This document shows, piece by piece, positions 37,735 to 46,175 of a stretch of 64,000 bases of DNA (within the stretch, counting starts at the first letter, position 1; each line of letters opens with the position of its first letter). The stretch spans positions 1,860,001 through 1,924,000 of the forward strand of contig NZ_CP077107.1 of the NCBI RefSeq assembly GCF_019263745.1, given 5' to 3'. The notes under the pieces are model-generated. The model did not search any database. It worked only from the letters and a program-made list of their open reading frames with translations, and was not told the DNA's origin. Position numbers and translations under genes: made by a program. The stretch comes from Methanospirillum hungatei. GTDB lineage: Archaea > Halobacteriota > Methanomicrobia > Methanomicrobiales > Methanospirillaceae.

Positions 37735-38007
37735 TTAGGCACATAAATTAAGTGTGTCTAAAATTTCTCTGTTTTTCTTACTGACTTTAGACAGCAGAGT
37801 TTCTCCTTGAGATAACTCAAACACTTTGATCTTTTCGAGTTCGAGAAGGAGTTTTTCGACAGAATATTTTGTAGCAAGTCCTGTCTCCTTCATGATGGTT
37901 TGCAACCTCATTCGAATAATAAGAGCAATGAAAACCATGAACAAATATCCACGTACAGAATCCTCTCTCCTCGCATTGAGGGGTAATGTTTCCAAATCAT
38001 TTTTCAT
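37735..38007 (-). pseudogene. C-terminal fragment of an IS4-type transposase
   Basis: About 90 codons, starting near KNDLETLPLNARREDSVRG and ending ILDTLNLCA. VRGYLFMVFIALIIRMRL is a typical C-terminal element of IS4-superfamily transposases. The open frame continues upstream into ISb (to 38058), but those codons belong to the ISb left end inserted at 38008. It lacks the catalytic region. Confidence 0.7.
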
Positions 38008-39720
38008 CCGACACTCGGCAGCAACGAGTGTTACGAAACCTATTTTTAGTACAAACATTTAAATCTGAGTGCGTTGTATACTCTTTTTGAATAATATCCA
38101 TCGTTGCTGATTCAAATGTGACCATCGCTCATTTAGGCATAGTCTCAGGGATAATAGACAAACTTGGAATTTGTGAATATATCGATCGTTTCATTCCCAA
38201 AAAACGTAGTCATATTGTCACTCATGGCCAGGCAGTGAAAGCATTACTTCTCAATTGCCTGGGTTTTACTGAGCGTCGACTTTACCTGATGCCAGAATAC
38301 TTTGATGATGTTGCAACCGAACGTTTAATTGGCGAGGAAATTGAAGCAAAGCATTTGAATCAGTACTTATTTGGTGAAACTCTTGATGCGATAGCCGCTG
38401 CAGGTCCAACAGAGTTATTCACCGGTATCATCCTTGAAATCCTTGATAATCTTCTCCATGGAGTTCTTCGACTTCATTATGATACAACAACGATCAGTGT
38501 AACAGGAGAGTATGATGAAGAACTAAATACTCGCCTGATTAAGCTGGTTCGAGGGCATTCTAAAGATCACCGCAATGATTTGAAACAGTTAGTCCTATGT
38601 TTAGTAACGGATCAACGTGGGATTCCTGTTTTTATGGAGCCTTTATCTGGTAATGCCTCAGATAAAAAGACTTTAATTCGAACCATTCAGGAAGTTCGAA
38701 AGAATTTCAACACAGACCAGAAAGTTTACCATATGGCTGATTCAGCCCTTTACGCCGCAAAAATGGTTCAAGATCTAGGTTCTCACTGTTACTGGATAAC
38801 TCATGTTCCTGAAACGATTAAGGAGGTAAAAACTATCCTCAAATCTGACGTTGAGTGGATTCCATGTTCGGATGCCCGGTATAAGTATGCTGCTTTCGAT
38901 AGTAAGTATGGCGGTATCGATCAAAAATGGTTTTTATTCCACTCTGAAGAGAGACATAAAGCCAGCATCAAACATGATATTGAAAAAATAGAAGATAAAC
39001 TGGAGAAAAGTCAGACTGCCCTGAATAAATCATTGGTCAACGGGTTTGCATGTGAAAATGATGCACGTCTCGCTGTAGAAAGATGGATGTCAAAGCATAA
39101 GCGATACATCCTTTCTGATATTGAAATTACATGTGATAACAAAAAACCCTCAGGGAAGGTTGGGAGACCGAAAAAAGGTGAGGTTCTTGAGAAATGGTAT
39201 TCTGTTTCATGCAAATTAACCCTAAACCAGGAGGTTATTCAAAAAGAGCAAGCAATGATGGGTAGGTTTATTCTCGCGAGCAATGACACTACCGTCGATC
39301 CGAACACCTGTCTTGAATATTATAAGGAACAAAATGCCGTTGAAAGAGGATTCAGGTTCATAAAGGGGAATTCATTTCATGCATCCGAGGTTTATCTGGA
39401 AAATTCAAATCGTGTTGCAGCCTTATCCATGATAATGGTTCTATGCCTTCTTGTATATTCGTTCACAGAGTGGGTAGTTCGTGAGACATTGAAAATTGAG
39501 AAGAAACAAATCCGGGATCAAAAAGGAAAACCAACTCAGAGACCATCTGCAAAATGGTTGTTCTTCATGTTCAGAAGAGTAAGGCAGATTAAGGAAATTG
39601 ATAATTCCATAATAATTGTGCGAATTTTAAATTTCACAGATGAATTAAGAGATATTGTTCGATTGATAGGGCCGCATGTGGAAAAATATTATGCGTAAAT
39701 TTTTTGGTGCCGAGTGTCGG
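38008..39720 (+). mobile_element. ISb, full length (IS1634-type), 1713 bp
   Basis: Terminal inverted repeats CCGACACTCGGCAGC (left) and GGTGCCGAGTGTCGG (right), one mismatch. The left flank is TTTCAT and the right flank ATAAAG, so there is no target duplication here. ATAAAG instead matches the flank of the ISb left end at 24016, within the same ISa. This shows that the element's ends have been exchanged by recombination. Confidence 0.93.
38118..39698 (+). CDS. ISb transposase
   Basis: 526 residues from a GTG at 38118. IAHLGIVSGIIDKLGI and ERRLYLMPEYF form the DUF4277 N-terminal region; YDTTTISVTGEY, GNASDKKTLI and MADSALYAAKM belong to the DDE core; EYYKEQNAVERGFRFIKG carries the catalytic Glu. 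In the related copy at 23863-24016 the gene starts with ATG nine codons upstream (MSIVADSNV). Here that codon (38094-38096) is ATA, so translation would need the GTG. Otherwise the gene is complete. Confidence 0.88.
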   Translation: MTIAHLGIVSGIIDKLGICEYIDRFIPKKRSHIVTHGQAVKALLLNCLGFTERRLYLMPEYFDDVATERLIGEEIEAKHLNQYLFGETLDAIAAAGPTELFTGIILEILDNLLHGVLRLHYDTTTISVTGEYDEELNTRLIKLVRGHSKDHRNDLKQLVLCLVTDQRGIPVFMEPLSGNASDKKTLIRTIQEVRKNFNTDQKVYHMADSALYAAKMVQDLGSHCYWITHVPETIKEVKTILKSDVEWIPCSDARYKYAAFDSKYGGIDQKWFLFHSEERHKASIKHDIEKIEDKLEKSQTALNKSLVNGFACENDARLAVERWMSKHKRYILSDIEITCDNKKPSGKVGRPKKGEVLEKWYSVSCKLTLNQEVIQKEQAMMGRFILASNDTTVDPNTCLEYYKEQNAVERGFRFIKGNSFHASEVYLENSNRVAALSMIMVLCLLVYSFTEWVVRETLKIEKKQIRDQKGKPTQRPSAKWLFFMFRRVRQIKEIDNSIIIVRILNFTDELRDIVRLIGPHVEKYYA

Positions 39721-40100
39721 ATAAAGGTCAATCACAGGTCGAAAAAGGATTCAGGTTTCTGAAGGATAAAACGTTCCGGGTATCTGACGTATTTCTTAAA
39801 AATACTGGGAGAATTCAGGCTTTGGCAATGATCATGGTTCTTTGTCTATATGTATACGCCGTAACAGAGTACAAGTTACGGAAAAGTCTCAAAGAGACTA
39901 ATGAAACAGTGCCGAATCAAACCGGTAAACCAACTCAAAAACCAACATTACGCTGGATTTTCTTTTTATTTCGAAGAGTTAGAGAACTCTCACTTCGGAT
40001 TGAAGGCAGAATCGTCACCAAAGTTCTCAATTTGGATAAAACGATTCGAAAAATTATTCGATTGCTTGGGACGCATCATGAAAAATACTATTTCACATAA
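39721..40100 (+). pseudogene. ISa transposase, C-terminal 126 codons
   Basis: Contains the YREK-like block with the catalytic Glu (SQVEKGFRFLKDKTF), MIMVLCLYVYAVTEYKLRK and the native C terminus. It has no start codon of its own; the apparent ATG at 39714 lies in the ISb end. Confidence 0.88.
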
Positions 40101-40118
40101 CAAACTGCGGAATGTGGG
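39721..40118 (+). mobile_element. Right part of split ISa copy 2
   Basis: Begins with ATAAAG, the duplicated ISb target, and continues as ISa from YKGQSQVEKGFRF to the right terminal repeat CTGCGGAATGTGGG at 40118. The transposase frame ends correctly here with LLGTHHEKYYFT-stop at 40100, showing the native C terminus that is frameshifted in copy 1. Its left part lies at 24017-25350. Confidence 0.92.
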
Positions 40119-41521
40119 AACTTGAACCGAATGACAATATATCTTTTCCTATCGGAACCATTTTTCTTGTTGATAAGCTGTATGAAGTCCTGAACTTAAG
40201 CGATATCTTCGGGAAACACAAGACGAGGGGTATAGATATCAATAGTCTGCTTCGGGCCCTCATCAGCTACAAATTGACAGATAACTTCAGCATCAAAAGA
40301 TCTCACGAGTGGATCAACCGACCTGAAGTGCTTGAGGAATTTTCCCTCTGTTCTTTCAGTGAGAGAACACTGTACCGCGTCCTTGAAATTCTTGGTGCTA
40401 ATCGGGAAGAAATCATCTCTGACATCCAGGATATCCTTTTTTCTCGGTACGATTTCGAGCATACCAACATCAACATGGACTGGACCAGCATTGTCCTTCA
40501 TGGCACTGAGGTCCGACTTGGAAAGTATGGGTACAGCCGGGATCATCGACCAGATAAAAAACAGATCACCGTTGGTGTTACAGAACTTTCCGACCCGATT
40601 AATATCCCAATTGGGATGACAATCGAACCTGGTAACCTCAATGATCAGACCCACTTTAAGAAGACATATCGACAGTCTAGAAACCGGTTGAAAGAGGATT
40701 CTCTGGTAATATTCGATAAAGGAGCGAATAGTGTCGCTAATACCCAGATGATCCGGGCAGATAATCTCCAGTACATTACCGGAAAGAAGCTCAACAAGAG
40801 CGACGACAAGATCATCGCTGAGTTTGAAACCAATAATCCTCAGGTTATTGATGTAGAATCAGGTATTCGCGGAATTAAAATAGAGAAACCAAACAGTACC
40901 AACTATCTCTACTTCTCAAAAAAGCTACAGAAAGAGTAGCTGGAATCCAGAGCCCGAAAAGTCGTTCGGGAGATAAAAGAAGCAAAGGTCATTCAGGAGA
41001 GTATTGATAAGAATAAAGCTCTTCCAAAACGATTCAGGATAAACAATCTTCTTGTGGAGGTGGACTACTCCATCCAAACAAAGCTGATTGAACTCTCCGA
41101 AGATGATGCTGTAAGGCTTCTTGAAGAAAAGTTCATCACTGGGAGAGAGGGATTTTTCTGCCTGAAATCGAGCAAGAATTTGACACTTACTGAAGCCCTT
41201 CTAACCTATCGAAAAAAGGACTCAATTGAGAAGATATTCAACTCTCTCAAGAACGAAATCGAGATCAAACCATTGCGTGTATGGACCGATAACAGTATTT
41301 ACGGAGCATTAATCATTGGATTTATCGCACAGTTATTTGTCTCACTGATCCGATTTGAGATCCCGGAACTGAAGCATACGTCAACGAAATTCATCAAAAC
41401 GGCGCTATCGAATTTGACAGTTACCGTTGATTCATGGATGAGGAAGACAAAAAGGTTCATTCACTCCAATTTTGATGCCATAAACACGATGATTTTGTAC
41501 CATAATTGGGGGATTTCATGA
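40119..41521 (+). pseudogene. ISf transposase, 5'-truncated, with in-frame TAG
   Basis: An IS4/IS1634-superfamily transposase. NMDWTSIVLHG, LGKYGYSRDHRPDKKQI and EPGNLNDQTHF cover the first catalytic Asp region, LVIFDKGANS the second, and TYRKKDSIEKIFNSLKNEIEI the Glu region. The reading frame is interrupted by TAG at 40937-40939 and continues in the same frame to 41521. Its N terminus, cut off by ISa, is found at 25351-25388 reversed (MKMQTKLRTNEL). About 480 codons if restored. Confidence 0.8.
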
Positions 41522-41643
41522 AGTTTTGATGGAAAAATAGTCAACTGTCAAAATCATTTTTCTGATGAAATTATTAGAAAAATTAGATCGTGAGAGGGGA
41601 TGATCTCAAAGGGTGTCTAAAGTAAAAGTGGCAAACTTGGGCT
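40119..41643 (+). mobile_element. Right part of ISf, interrupted by ISa
   Basis: Runs from the ISa junction at 40118 to the terminal repeat AGTGGCAAACTTGGGCT at 41627-41643, whose inverted complement is at 25424-25440. Together with 25351-25440 it gives an element of about 1.6 kb. The flanks ATAA (41644-41647 and, reversed, 25441-25444) match as a possible 4-bp target duplication. Confidence 0.75.
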
Positions 41644-41960
41644 ATAAATCACGTGATATGGTTGAAAAACACTTTGATACGTTCAAAAATGAATTGAGAA
41701 CTGACAAAATTTACCTGCGAAGTAATGAGGCACTTTTTGGGCATATCTTTGTTTCATTTATCTGTTTATGCATATATTGTGCAATCTTGAACCGTTTGAA
41801 GGCAGCCAATCTTTTAACTCAAATATCTCCGCACGATCTCCTTACAAAATTCAGTAAAGTGTACTCATATCAGGTGGGAGAGGGTCCTGAATTGTCAGAG
41901 GTTCCGAAGAGGGTTCGGGACTTGTCGCGCAAATTAAATTATCAGATATTCCCTAACTGA
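41644..41960 (+). pseudogene. C-terminal fragment of another IS4-type transposase
   Basis: About 105 codons. SRDMVEKHFDTFKNELRTDK is the conserved block around the catalytic Glu of IS4-superfamily transposases, followed by a hydrophobic helix and a C terminus ending NYQIFPN. The frame runs in from the ISf end, but the real fragment begins at 41644. Confidence 0.7.
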
Positions 41961-41968
41961 TGCCGAGT

Positions 41969-42148
41969 TCAGGGTCCATGACTACTCACTCCGAAAATTA
42001 GGACATACAACAGATATACGGGATTAATTTTTCGAAATCGTTTGACAAATCCGGTTTCACGCGATTTTTCAAATAAAAAATCATAAGGAAGTAATTTATC
42101 CTGCCACGTTCCAAGATGTTCTGGGTCGTTTGGGAGAGGTTTTTGCAT
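41969..42148 (-). pseudogene. N-terminal fragment of an IS4-type transposase
   Basis: 59 codons from ATG 42148 (MQKPLPNDPEHLGTW) through KINPVYLLYVLIFGVSSH, then a stop at 41969. A strong ribosome binding site AGGAGGAT lies immediately upstream and a 9-bp hairpin just before that, so the original gene start is intact while the rest is lost at about 41975. It may belong to the same element type as the C-terminal fragment at 37735-38007. Confidence 0.5.
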
Positions 42149-42159
42149 ATCCTCCTATT

Positions 42160-42185
42160 GACCCTACGATGCTCACCGTAGGGTC
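42160..42185. promoter_or_regulatory. Hairpin upstream of the transposase start
   Basis: GACCCTACG and CGTAGGGTC form a perfect 9-bp stem with an 8-base loop, 11 bases upstream of the transposase ATG at 42148. Such leader hairpins are known to limit transposase translation from outside transcripts; that role here is inferred. Confidence 0.5.
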
Positions 42186-42366
42186 GCGCGAAAATATATA
42201 AAGGTTTCTATTTTGTCTCGATTTATTGTCAAAATTTAGTAACACTCCGAATGTCGAAATCAACAATAGGTTGGCTAAAGATCACTTTGATGGAAATTGA
42301 TCCTATTATTGTTAGTAATGCTGAATAGGATGATGGGCTCTATTCAACTATGGGAAATTGGAGGTT
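42186..42366. other. AT-rich spacer
   Basis: No ORF recognised. It contains AAATATATAAAGG near 42191-42204, a TATA-like element in either orientation, probably the promoter of the truncated transposase on the minus strand, and then the 3' flank of the protease gene. Confidence 0.3.
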
Positions 42367-45300
42367 TTATTGTACAATTGCCTTACAGATATCACCGTTA
42401 ATTCCATATTGAAATGACTTATCTGTTCTACCGTCAAGATCATTGTCAAAGAACCACCATCTAATGGATGGACGGAACATTGCAATACCTACCTTCCCAT
42501 TTCCTGTCCAGTCACCCACAAGTGGGATGTCTCCGTTAATTCCATATTGAAATGATTTATCTGTTCTACCGTCAAGATCATTGTCAAAGAACCACCATCC
42601 AATGGATGGACGGAACATTGCAATACCTACCTTCCCATTTCCTGTCCAGTCACCCACAAGTGGGACGTCTCCGTTAATTCCATATCGAAATGATTTATCT
42701 GTTCTACCGTCAAGATCATTGTCAAAGAACCACCATCCAATGGATGGACGGAACATTGCAATACCTACCTTCCCATTTCCTGTCCAGTCACCCACAAGTG
42801 GGATGTCTCCGTTAATTCCATATTGAAATGATTTATCTGTTCTACCGTCAAGATCATTGTCAAAGAACCACCATCCAATGGATGGACGGAACATTGCAAT
42901 ACCTACCTTCCCATTTCCTGTCCAGTCACCCACAAGTGGGATGTCTCCGTTAATTCCATATTGAAATGATTTATCTGTTCTACCGTCAAGATCATTGTCA
43001 AAGAACCACCATCCAATGGATGGACGGAACATTGCAATACCTACCTTCCCATTTCCTGTCCAGTCACCCACAAGTGGGATGTCTCCGTTAATTCCATATT
43101 GAAATGATTTATCTGTTCTACCGTCAAGATCATTGTCAAAGAACCACCATCCAATGGATGGACGGAACATTGCAATACCATTGGATATTTCTATTACATG
43201 GACACTCTGCAACGCATTCACCCGGCCCCCGGTCACACACTTCCCGGACAAACCACTCTTTTTATCCACCCCACTCAGTATTGCCTGCTTCACCTGTGCA
43301 ACCGTGTACCCTGATTTCACCGCCTTAATTAATGCAGCAATCCCGGCAACATGCGGTGTCGCCATCGAGGTTCCTGACATATATGTATACGATCCTCCCC
43401 GGTAGGTACTATATATGCTCACACCCGGTGCAGCAACATCGACGGTACTTGCTCCATAATTGGAAAACGAAGCAAGACTATCGCGATGATCTGTTGCAGC
43501 AACAGCAATAATATTTGCATTTGGCAGAGCACTCGGAGATTGTGGTGAAACATCAGTATTTGAACCATCATTTCCAGCTGCACAGATAAACAATGCATCT
43601 GAATACTGGCTTATCGCGTCCTGAAGAGCTGTATCAGTACCATAGCCCCCCCAGGAGTTCGAGAAGATCCGGACACCACGGTTATATCCCCAGGCAAAGG
43701 CTTCTATTGCATCACTCGTATACCCGGAACCGGATGAACTAAGGAACTTGAGCGGCATGATCTTGACATTCCAGTTCACACCAACCACACCAATACCATT
43801 GTTACCAACTGCCCCGATGGTTCCGGCACAATGGGTACCATGTCCATTGTCGTCCATCGGGTTGGTAGTCCCGGTAATTGCGTTATACCCACCGACCATA
43901 TTGGCCTTAAGGTCCGGATGGTTATAATCAACTCCTGTGTCAACAACCCCCACAATGACACTTGTTGAACCCTTTGTTACAGCCCAGGCTTCCGGAGCGT
44001 CGATGTCAGCATCAGCTGTTCCTCCAGTCTGCCCGGTATTGTGTAAACCCCAGAGATATGATGCATATGGATCATTTGAGATCGAACTGGTGGATCCGGA
44101 AGGGGTTAAACTGCCCTGTACTGTCGTGGTCTGCCCACCGGTTACCGTCGCAGATGTAGTATAATCATTATAATTCGGGAGTTTGTTGGTAACCGAATGA
44201 GTACCTGCGGTAACGGATGAGAGTGTATTCGGGGTATTTTTCCCGGTGTCAGTTCCGTCCAGCCAGATTCTTGCACCAGTCGGATTTGAAGAGTTATAAA
44301 TGGATCCGGTCTGTGTGCTGGCACCATAATTTACATTAAATATAGAGAAATAATGGCTCTGATACCCATTGGATGAACGACCACTATAATCCATATTCAT
44401 TTTTAATCTGAACAGACCATTCGGACGTCCGCTGTTGCTTCCCCAGCTGTTCAGGACTATCCAGTACCGCTGGTTCGGATCACTGCTGGAATCATCGTAC
44501 CCGACAATAATAACCGCATGACCGCCTCCGGATGATCCATATACCTTGTTATTGTAGGTGTCCGGATTCCAGAGGGCAGCTTCTGTATGACCTGACCAGT
44601 ACGAGCTAAATGCACTCCAGGAGGAACTGTCCGGGAGGAAGAATGCCCACCAGACAGCTTTGTTTGCATCAATCTGTGCCTTGATATTGGCAATCGCCTG
44701 TGCCTGGGAGACACGATATGTAGAAAGCCAGCTGGTTGATATGCTGGTTACCGGATGGTTCGGGGTTGTTGAGATGCTCGATGCAGGAGTCTGTGCTCCA
44801 CACCCGTACGAACAGGCATACCGGTCATTGTAATACGCATTCGTATTTGACCACGGGATGACCTGTTTAAATCCAGAGGTGCTATAGAAATTTGCAAACG
44901 TGCTTGCCCATCCACCATTACATGCTCCTGTGGTAGCACTCCCGCCATTGTAATTTGAATCAAAATACTGTATGGACAAGCGATCTTTTATACCGTTCTG
45001 AACGGTGAGGGCATTTTCAATAACCCCTGTCGAGGCCCAGACCCAGCAGTTGCCACAATTCCCCTGGTTCCGTTCTGATGGAGTATACTGAATGTTGGAG
45101 AGCAGGCTTTTACTTCCCAGAGTGGTAGAAAGGGGGGCATTTTTTACCTTGACTGCAGCATTATATTCACTCTGTATCCGAGCTACATCTTCGAGGGAGA
45201 AGTGCATGTATCCAAATCCTTCAGACTCATTCGTAGCTGATACAGGACCAGTTGACACACCAGAACTGACAGCCGGATTCTGGATAGCTGGTGGAGAAGG

Positions 45301-45984
45301 AGTCGTGGTCGAACCAGTCGATGGTACGTGTGCGGTACCCTGGACCACATTAGTCCGGTACGAGATCGCTTTTTCATTTACCTGCACAGGGATATGAATC
45401 GGTTCCACTGGAGAAGCATGATAGATATAATCGGGCTGAGCGTACTCAACCATTGGATTCATCTTGTACAGACCGATAGCCTTCATCGTCCCGGTACTAT
45501 TTGGAACACTCACAACCTGCATACCCTCAACACCCAGGGTTTTTGCATCAGCAATGACCATCGCACCTAAAGCTGCATGCGCCTCGGCCTGAATCTGGCT
45601 GACTGATGATTGTGAAGACAGACCAGAGGTTTTAAACTTAACAATTACCCGATCCGGTGCATATGACTGATTCATCATTGGTGCAGCCTTAGAGGCATTG
45701 ACGGATGCAGTAGCCTGCTCCTGTTCACTTTGCCCGGTTAGGTAACTGCCCATAACCGGAGAATGAACTATTCCGACCGGAGATCTGCTGACAGGTGGGC
45801 CAGCTGCCGGAGAGACAGGACTCACGACTGATGGCGGTGAATAATGAGTGGGAAGCGGAACATCAGGAGTTTTAACCACCGCTGAAAGAACAGGAACTCC
45901 TCCATCCGGAGCCGCCGCTATTGTTTGTAAACCGGCGCCTATTAGCATAAGGAAAATTAAAACGAATATTATTTGTTTCATCAT
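42367..45984 (-). CDS. Secreted dual protease: papain-like (C1A) and subtilisin-like (S8) domains with 46-residue repeats
   Basis: 1205 residues. A signal peptide (MKQIIFVLIFLMLIGAGLQ) precedes a Pro/Ser-rich linker and an I9-type propeptide (PDRVIVKFKTSG). Residues about 300-550 are a C1A cysteine protease: NQGNCGNCWVWAS (Cys near 314), GGGHAVIIVGYDD (His near 489), VLNSWGSN (Asn near 511). A PEGA domain follows (about 557-635). Residues about 645-925 are a subtilase: VVDTGVDYNHPDL (Asp), NGHGTHCAGT (His), AAGND and GTSMATPHVAG (Ser near 869). Six repeats of GIAMFRPSIGWWFFDNDLDG type end the protein abruptly at GDICKAIVQ. The start at 45984 is supported by GGGTGAT 5 nt upstream. It likely processes or degrades extracellular protein. 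Confidence 0.9.
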   Translation of the reverse strand: MMKQIIFVLIFLMLIGAGLQTIAAAPDGGVPVLSAVVKTPDVPLPTHYSPPSVVSPVSPAAGPPVSRSPVGIVHSPVMGSYLTGQSEQEQATASVNASKAAPMMNQSYAPDRVIVKFKTSGLSSQSSVSQIQAEAHAALGAMVIADAKTLGVEGMQVVSVPNSTGTMKAIGLYKMNPMVEYAQPDYIYHASPVEPIHIPVQVNEKAISYRTNVVQGTAHVPSTGSTTTPSPPAIQNPAVSSGVSTGPVSATNESEGFGYMHFSLEDVARIQSEYNAAVKVKNAPLSTTLGSKSLLSNIQYTPSERNQGNCGNCWVWASTGVIENALTVQNGIKDRLSIQYFDSNYNGGSATTGACNGGWASTFANFYSTSGFKQVIPWSNTNAYYNDRYACSYGCGAQTPASSISTTPNHPVTSISTSWLSTYRVSQAQAIANIKAQIDANKAVWWAFFLPDSSSWSAFSSYWSGHTEAALWNPDTYNNKVYGSSGGGHAVIIVGYDDSSSDPNQRYWIVLNSWGSNSGRPNGLFRLKMNMDYSGRSSNGYQSHYFSIFNVNYGASTQTGSIYNSSNPTGARIWLDGTDTGKNTPNTLSSVTAGTHSVTNKLPNYNDYTTSATVTGGQTTTVQGSLTPSGSTSSISNDPYASYLWGLHNTGQTGGTADADIDAPEAWAVTKGSTSVIVGVVDTGVDYNHPDLKANMVGGYNAITGTTNPMDDNGHGTHCAGTIGAVGNNGIGVVGVNWNVKIMPLKFLSSSGSGYTSDAIEAFAWGYNRGVRIFSNSWGGYGTDTALQDAISQYSDALFICAAGNDGSNTDVSPQSPSALPNANIIAVAATDHRDSLASFSNYGASTVDVAAPGVSIYSTYRGGSYTYMSGTSMATPHVAGIAALIKAVKSGYTVAQVKQAILSGVDKKSGLSGKCVTGGRVNALQSVHVIEISNGIAMFRPSIGWWFFDNDLDGRTDKSFQYGINGDIPLVGDWTGNGKVGIAMFRPSIGWWFFDNDLDGRTDKSFQYGINGDIPLVGDWTGNGKVGIAMFRPSIGWWFFDNDLDGRTDKSFQYGINGDIPLVGDWTGNGKVGIAMFRPSIGWWFFDNDLDGRTDKSFRYGINGDVPLVGDWTGNGKVGIAMFRPSIGWWFFDNDLDGRTDKSFQYGINGDIPLVGDWTGNGKVGIAMFRPSIRWWFFDNDLDGRTDKSFQYGINGDICKAIVQ
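42388..43179 (-). repeat. Six tandem 138-bp repeats (46 residues each)
   Basis: Five full copies and one partial (102 bases) of a unit that reads GIAMFRPSIGWWFFDNDLDG and then RTDKSFQYGINGDIPLVGDW plus TGNGKV. Copies are almost identical in DNA, with variants at single positions (Q/R, I/V, G/R). The acidic DNDLDGRTD resembles calcium-binding FG-GAP/VCBS-type loops. The array ends mid-unit. Confidence 0.95.
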
Positions 45985-46025
45985 GATTGATCACCCGTAA
46001 AAACTCAAATGTTAATACGCAATTA

Positions 46026-46036
46026 TTATATATAAT
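46026..46036 (-). promoter_or_regulatory. TATA box of the dual protease gene
   Basis: ATTATATATAA on the minus strand lies about 45-50 nt upstream of the ATG at 45984. A start about 25 nt downstream leaves a leader of about 20 nt containing the GGGTGAT ribosome binding site. Confidence 0.5.
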
Positions 46037-46175
46037 GCTGCTCAAGCGCTAGATACCTTATATTGTGTGAATGATTTATGGCAGCCCATTAGGCAACACC
46101 CATTATTATCTTTTAAATAGTTGATAAAAATCAACAAACACCAGATTTTTCAGATTACGAATCAGGTAACCTGAA

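Noticed and set aside
37735-38058. A 107-codon protein on the minus strand
   Set aside because: Its first codons are the left end of ISb read backwards; only the part up to 38007 is transposase.
40937-40939. TAG read as pyrrolysine in the ISf transposase
   Set aside because: Not accepted as an annotation because there is no sign of pyl genes in the window and the gene is already broken by ISa; kept only as a finding to check.
42388-43179. Regular DNA repeats that might be a CRISPR array
   Set aside because: The units are contiguous without spacers, 138 bp long, and in frame with the protease gene.
43104-45570. Several plus-strand ORFs opposite the protease gene
   Set aside because: They are shadows of a long, well-conserved minus-strand gene.
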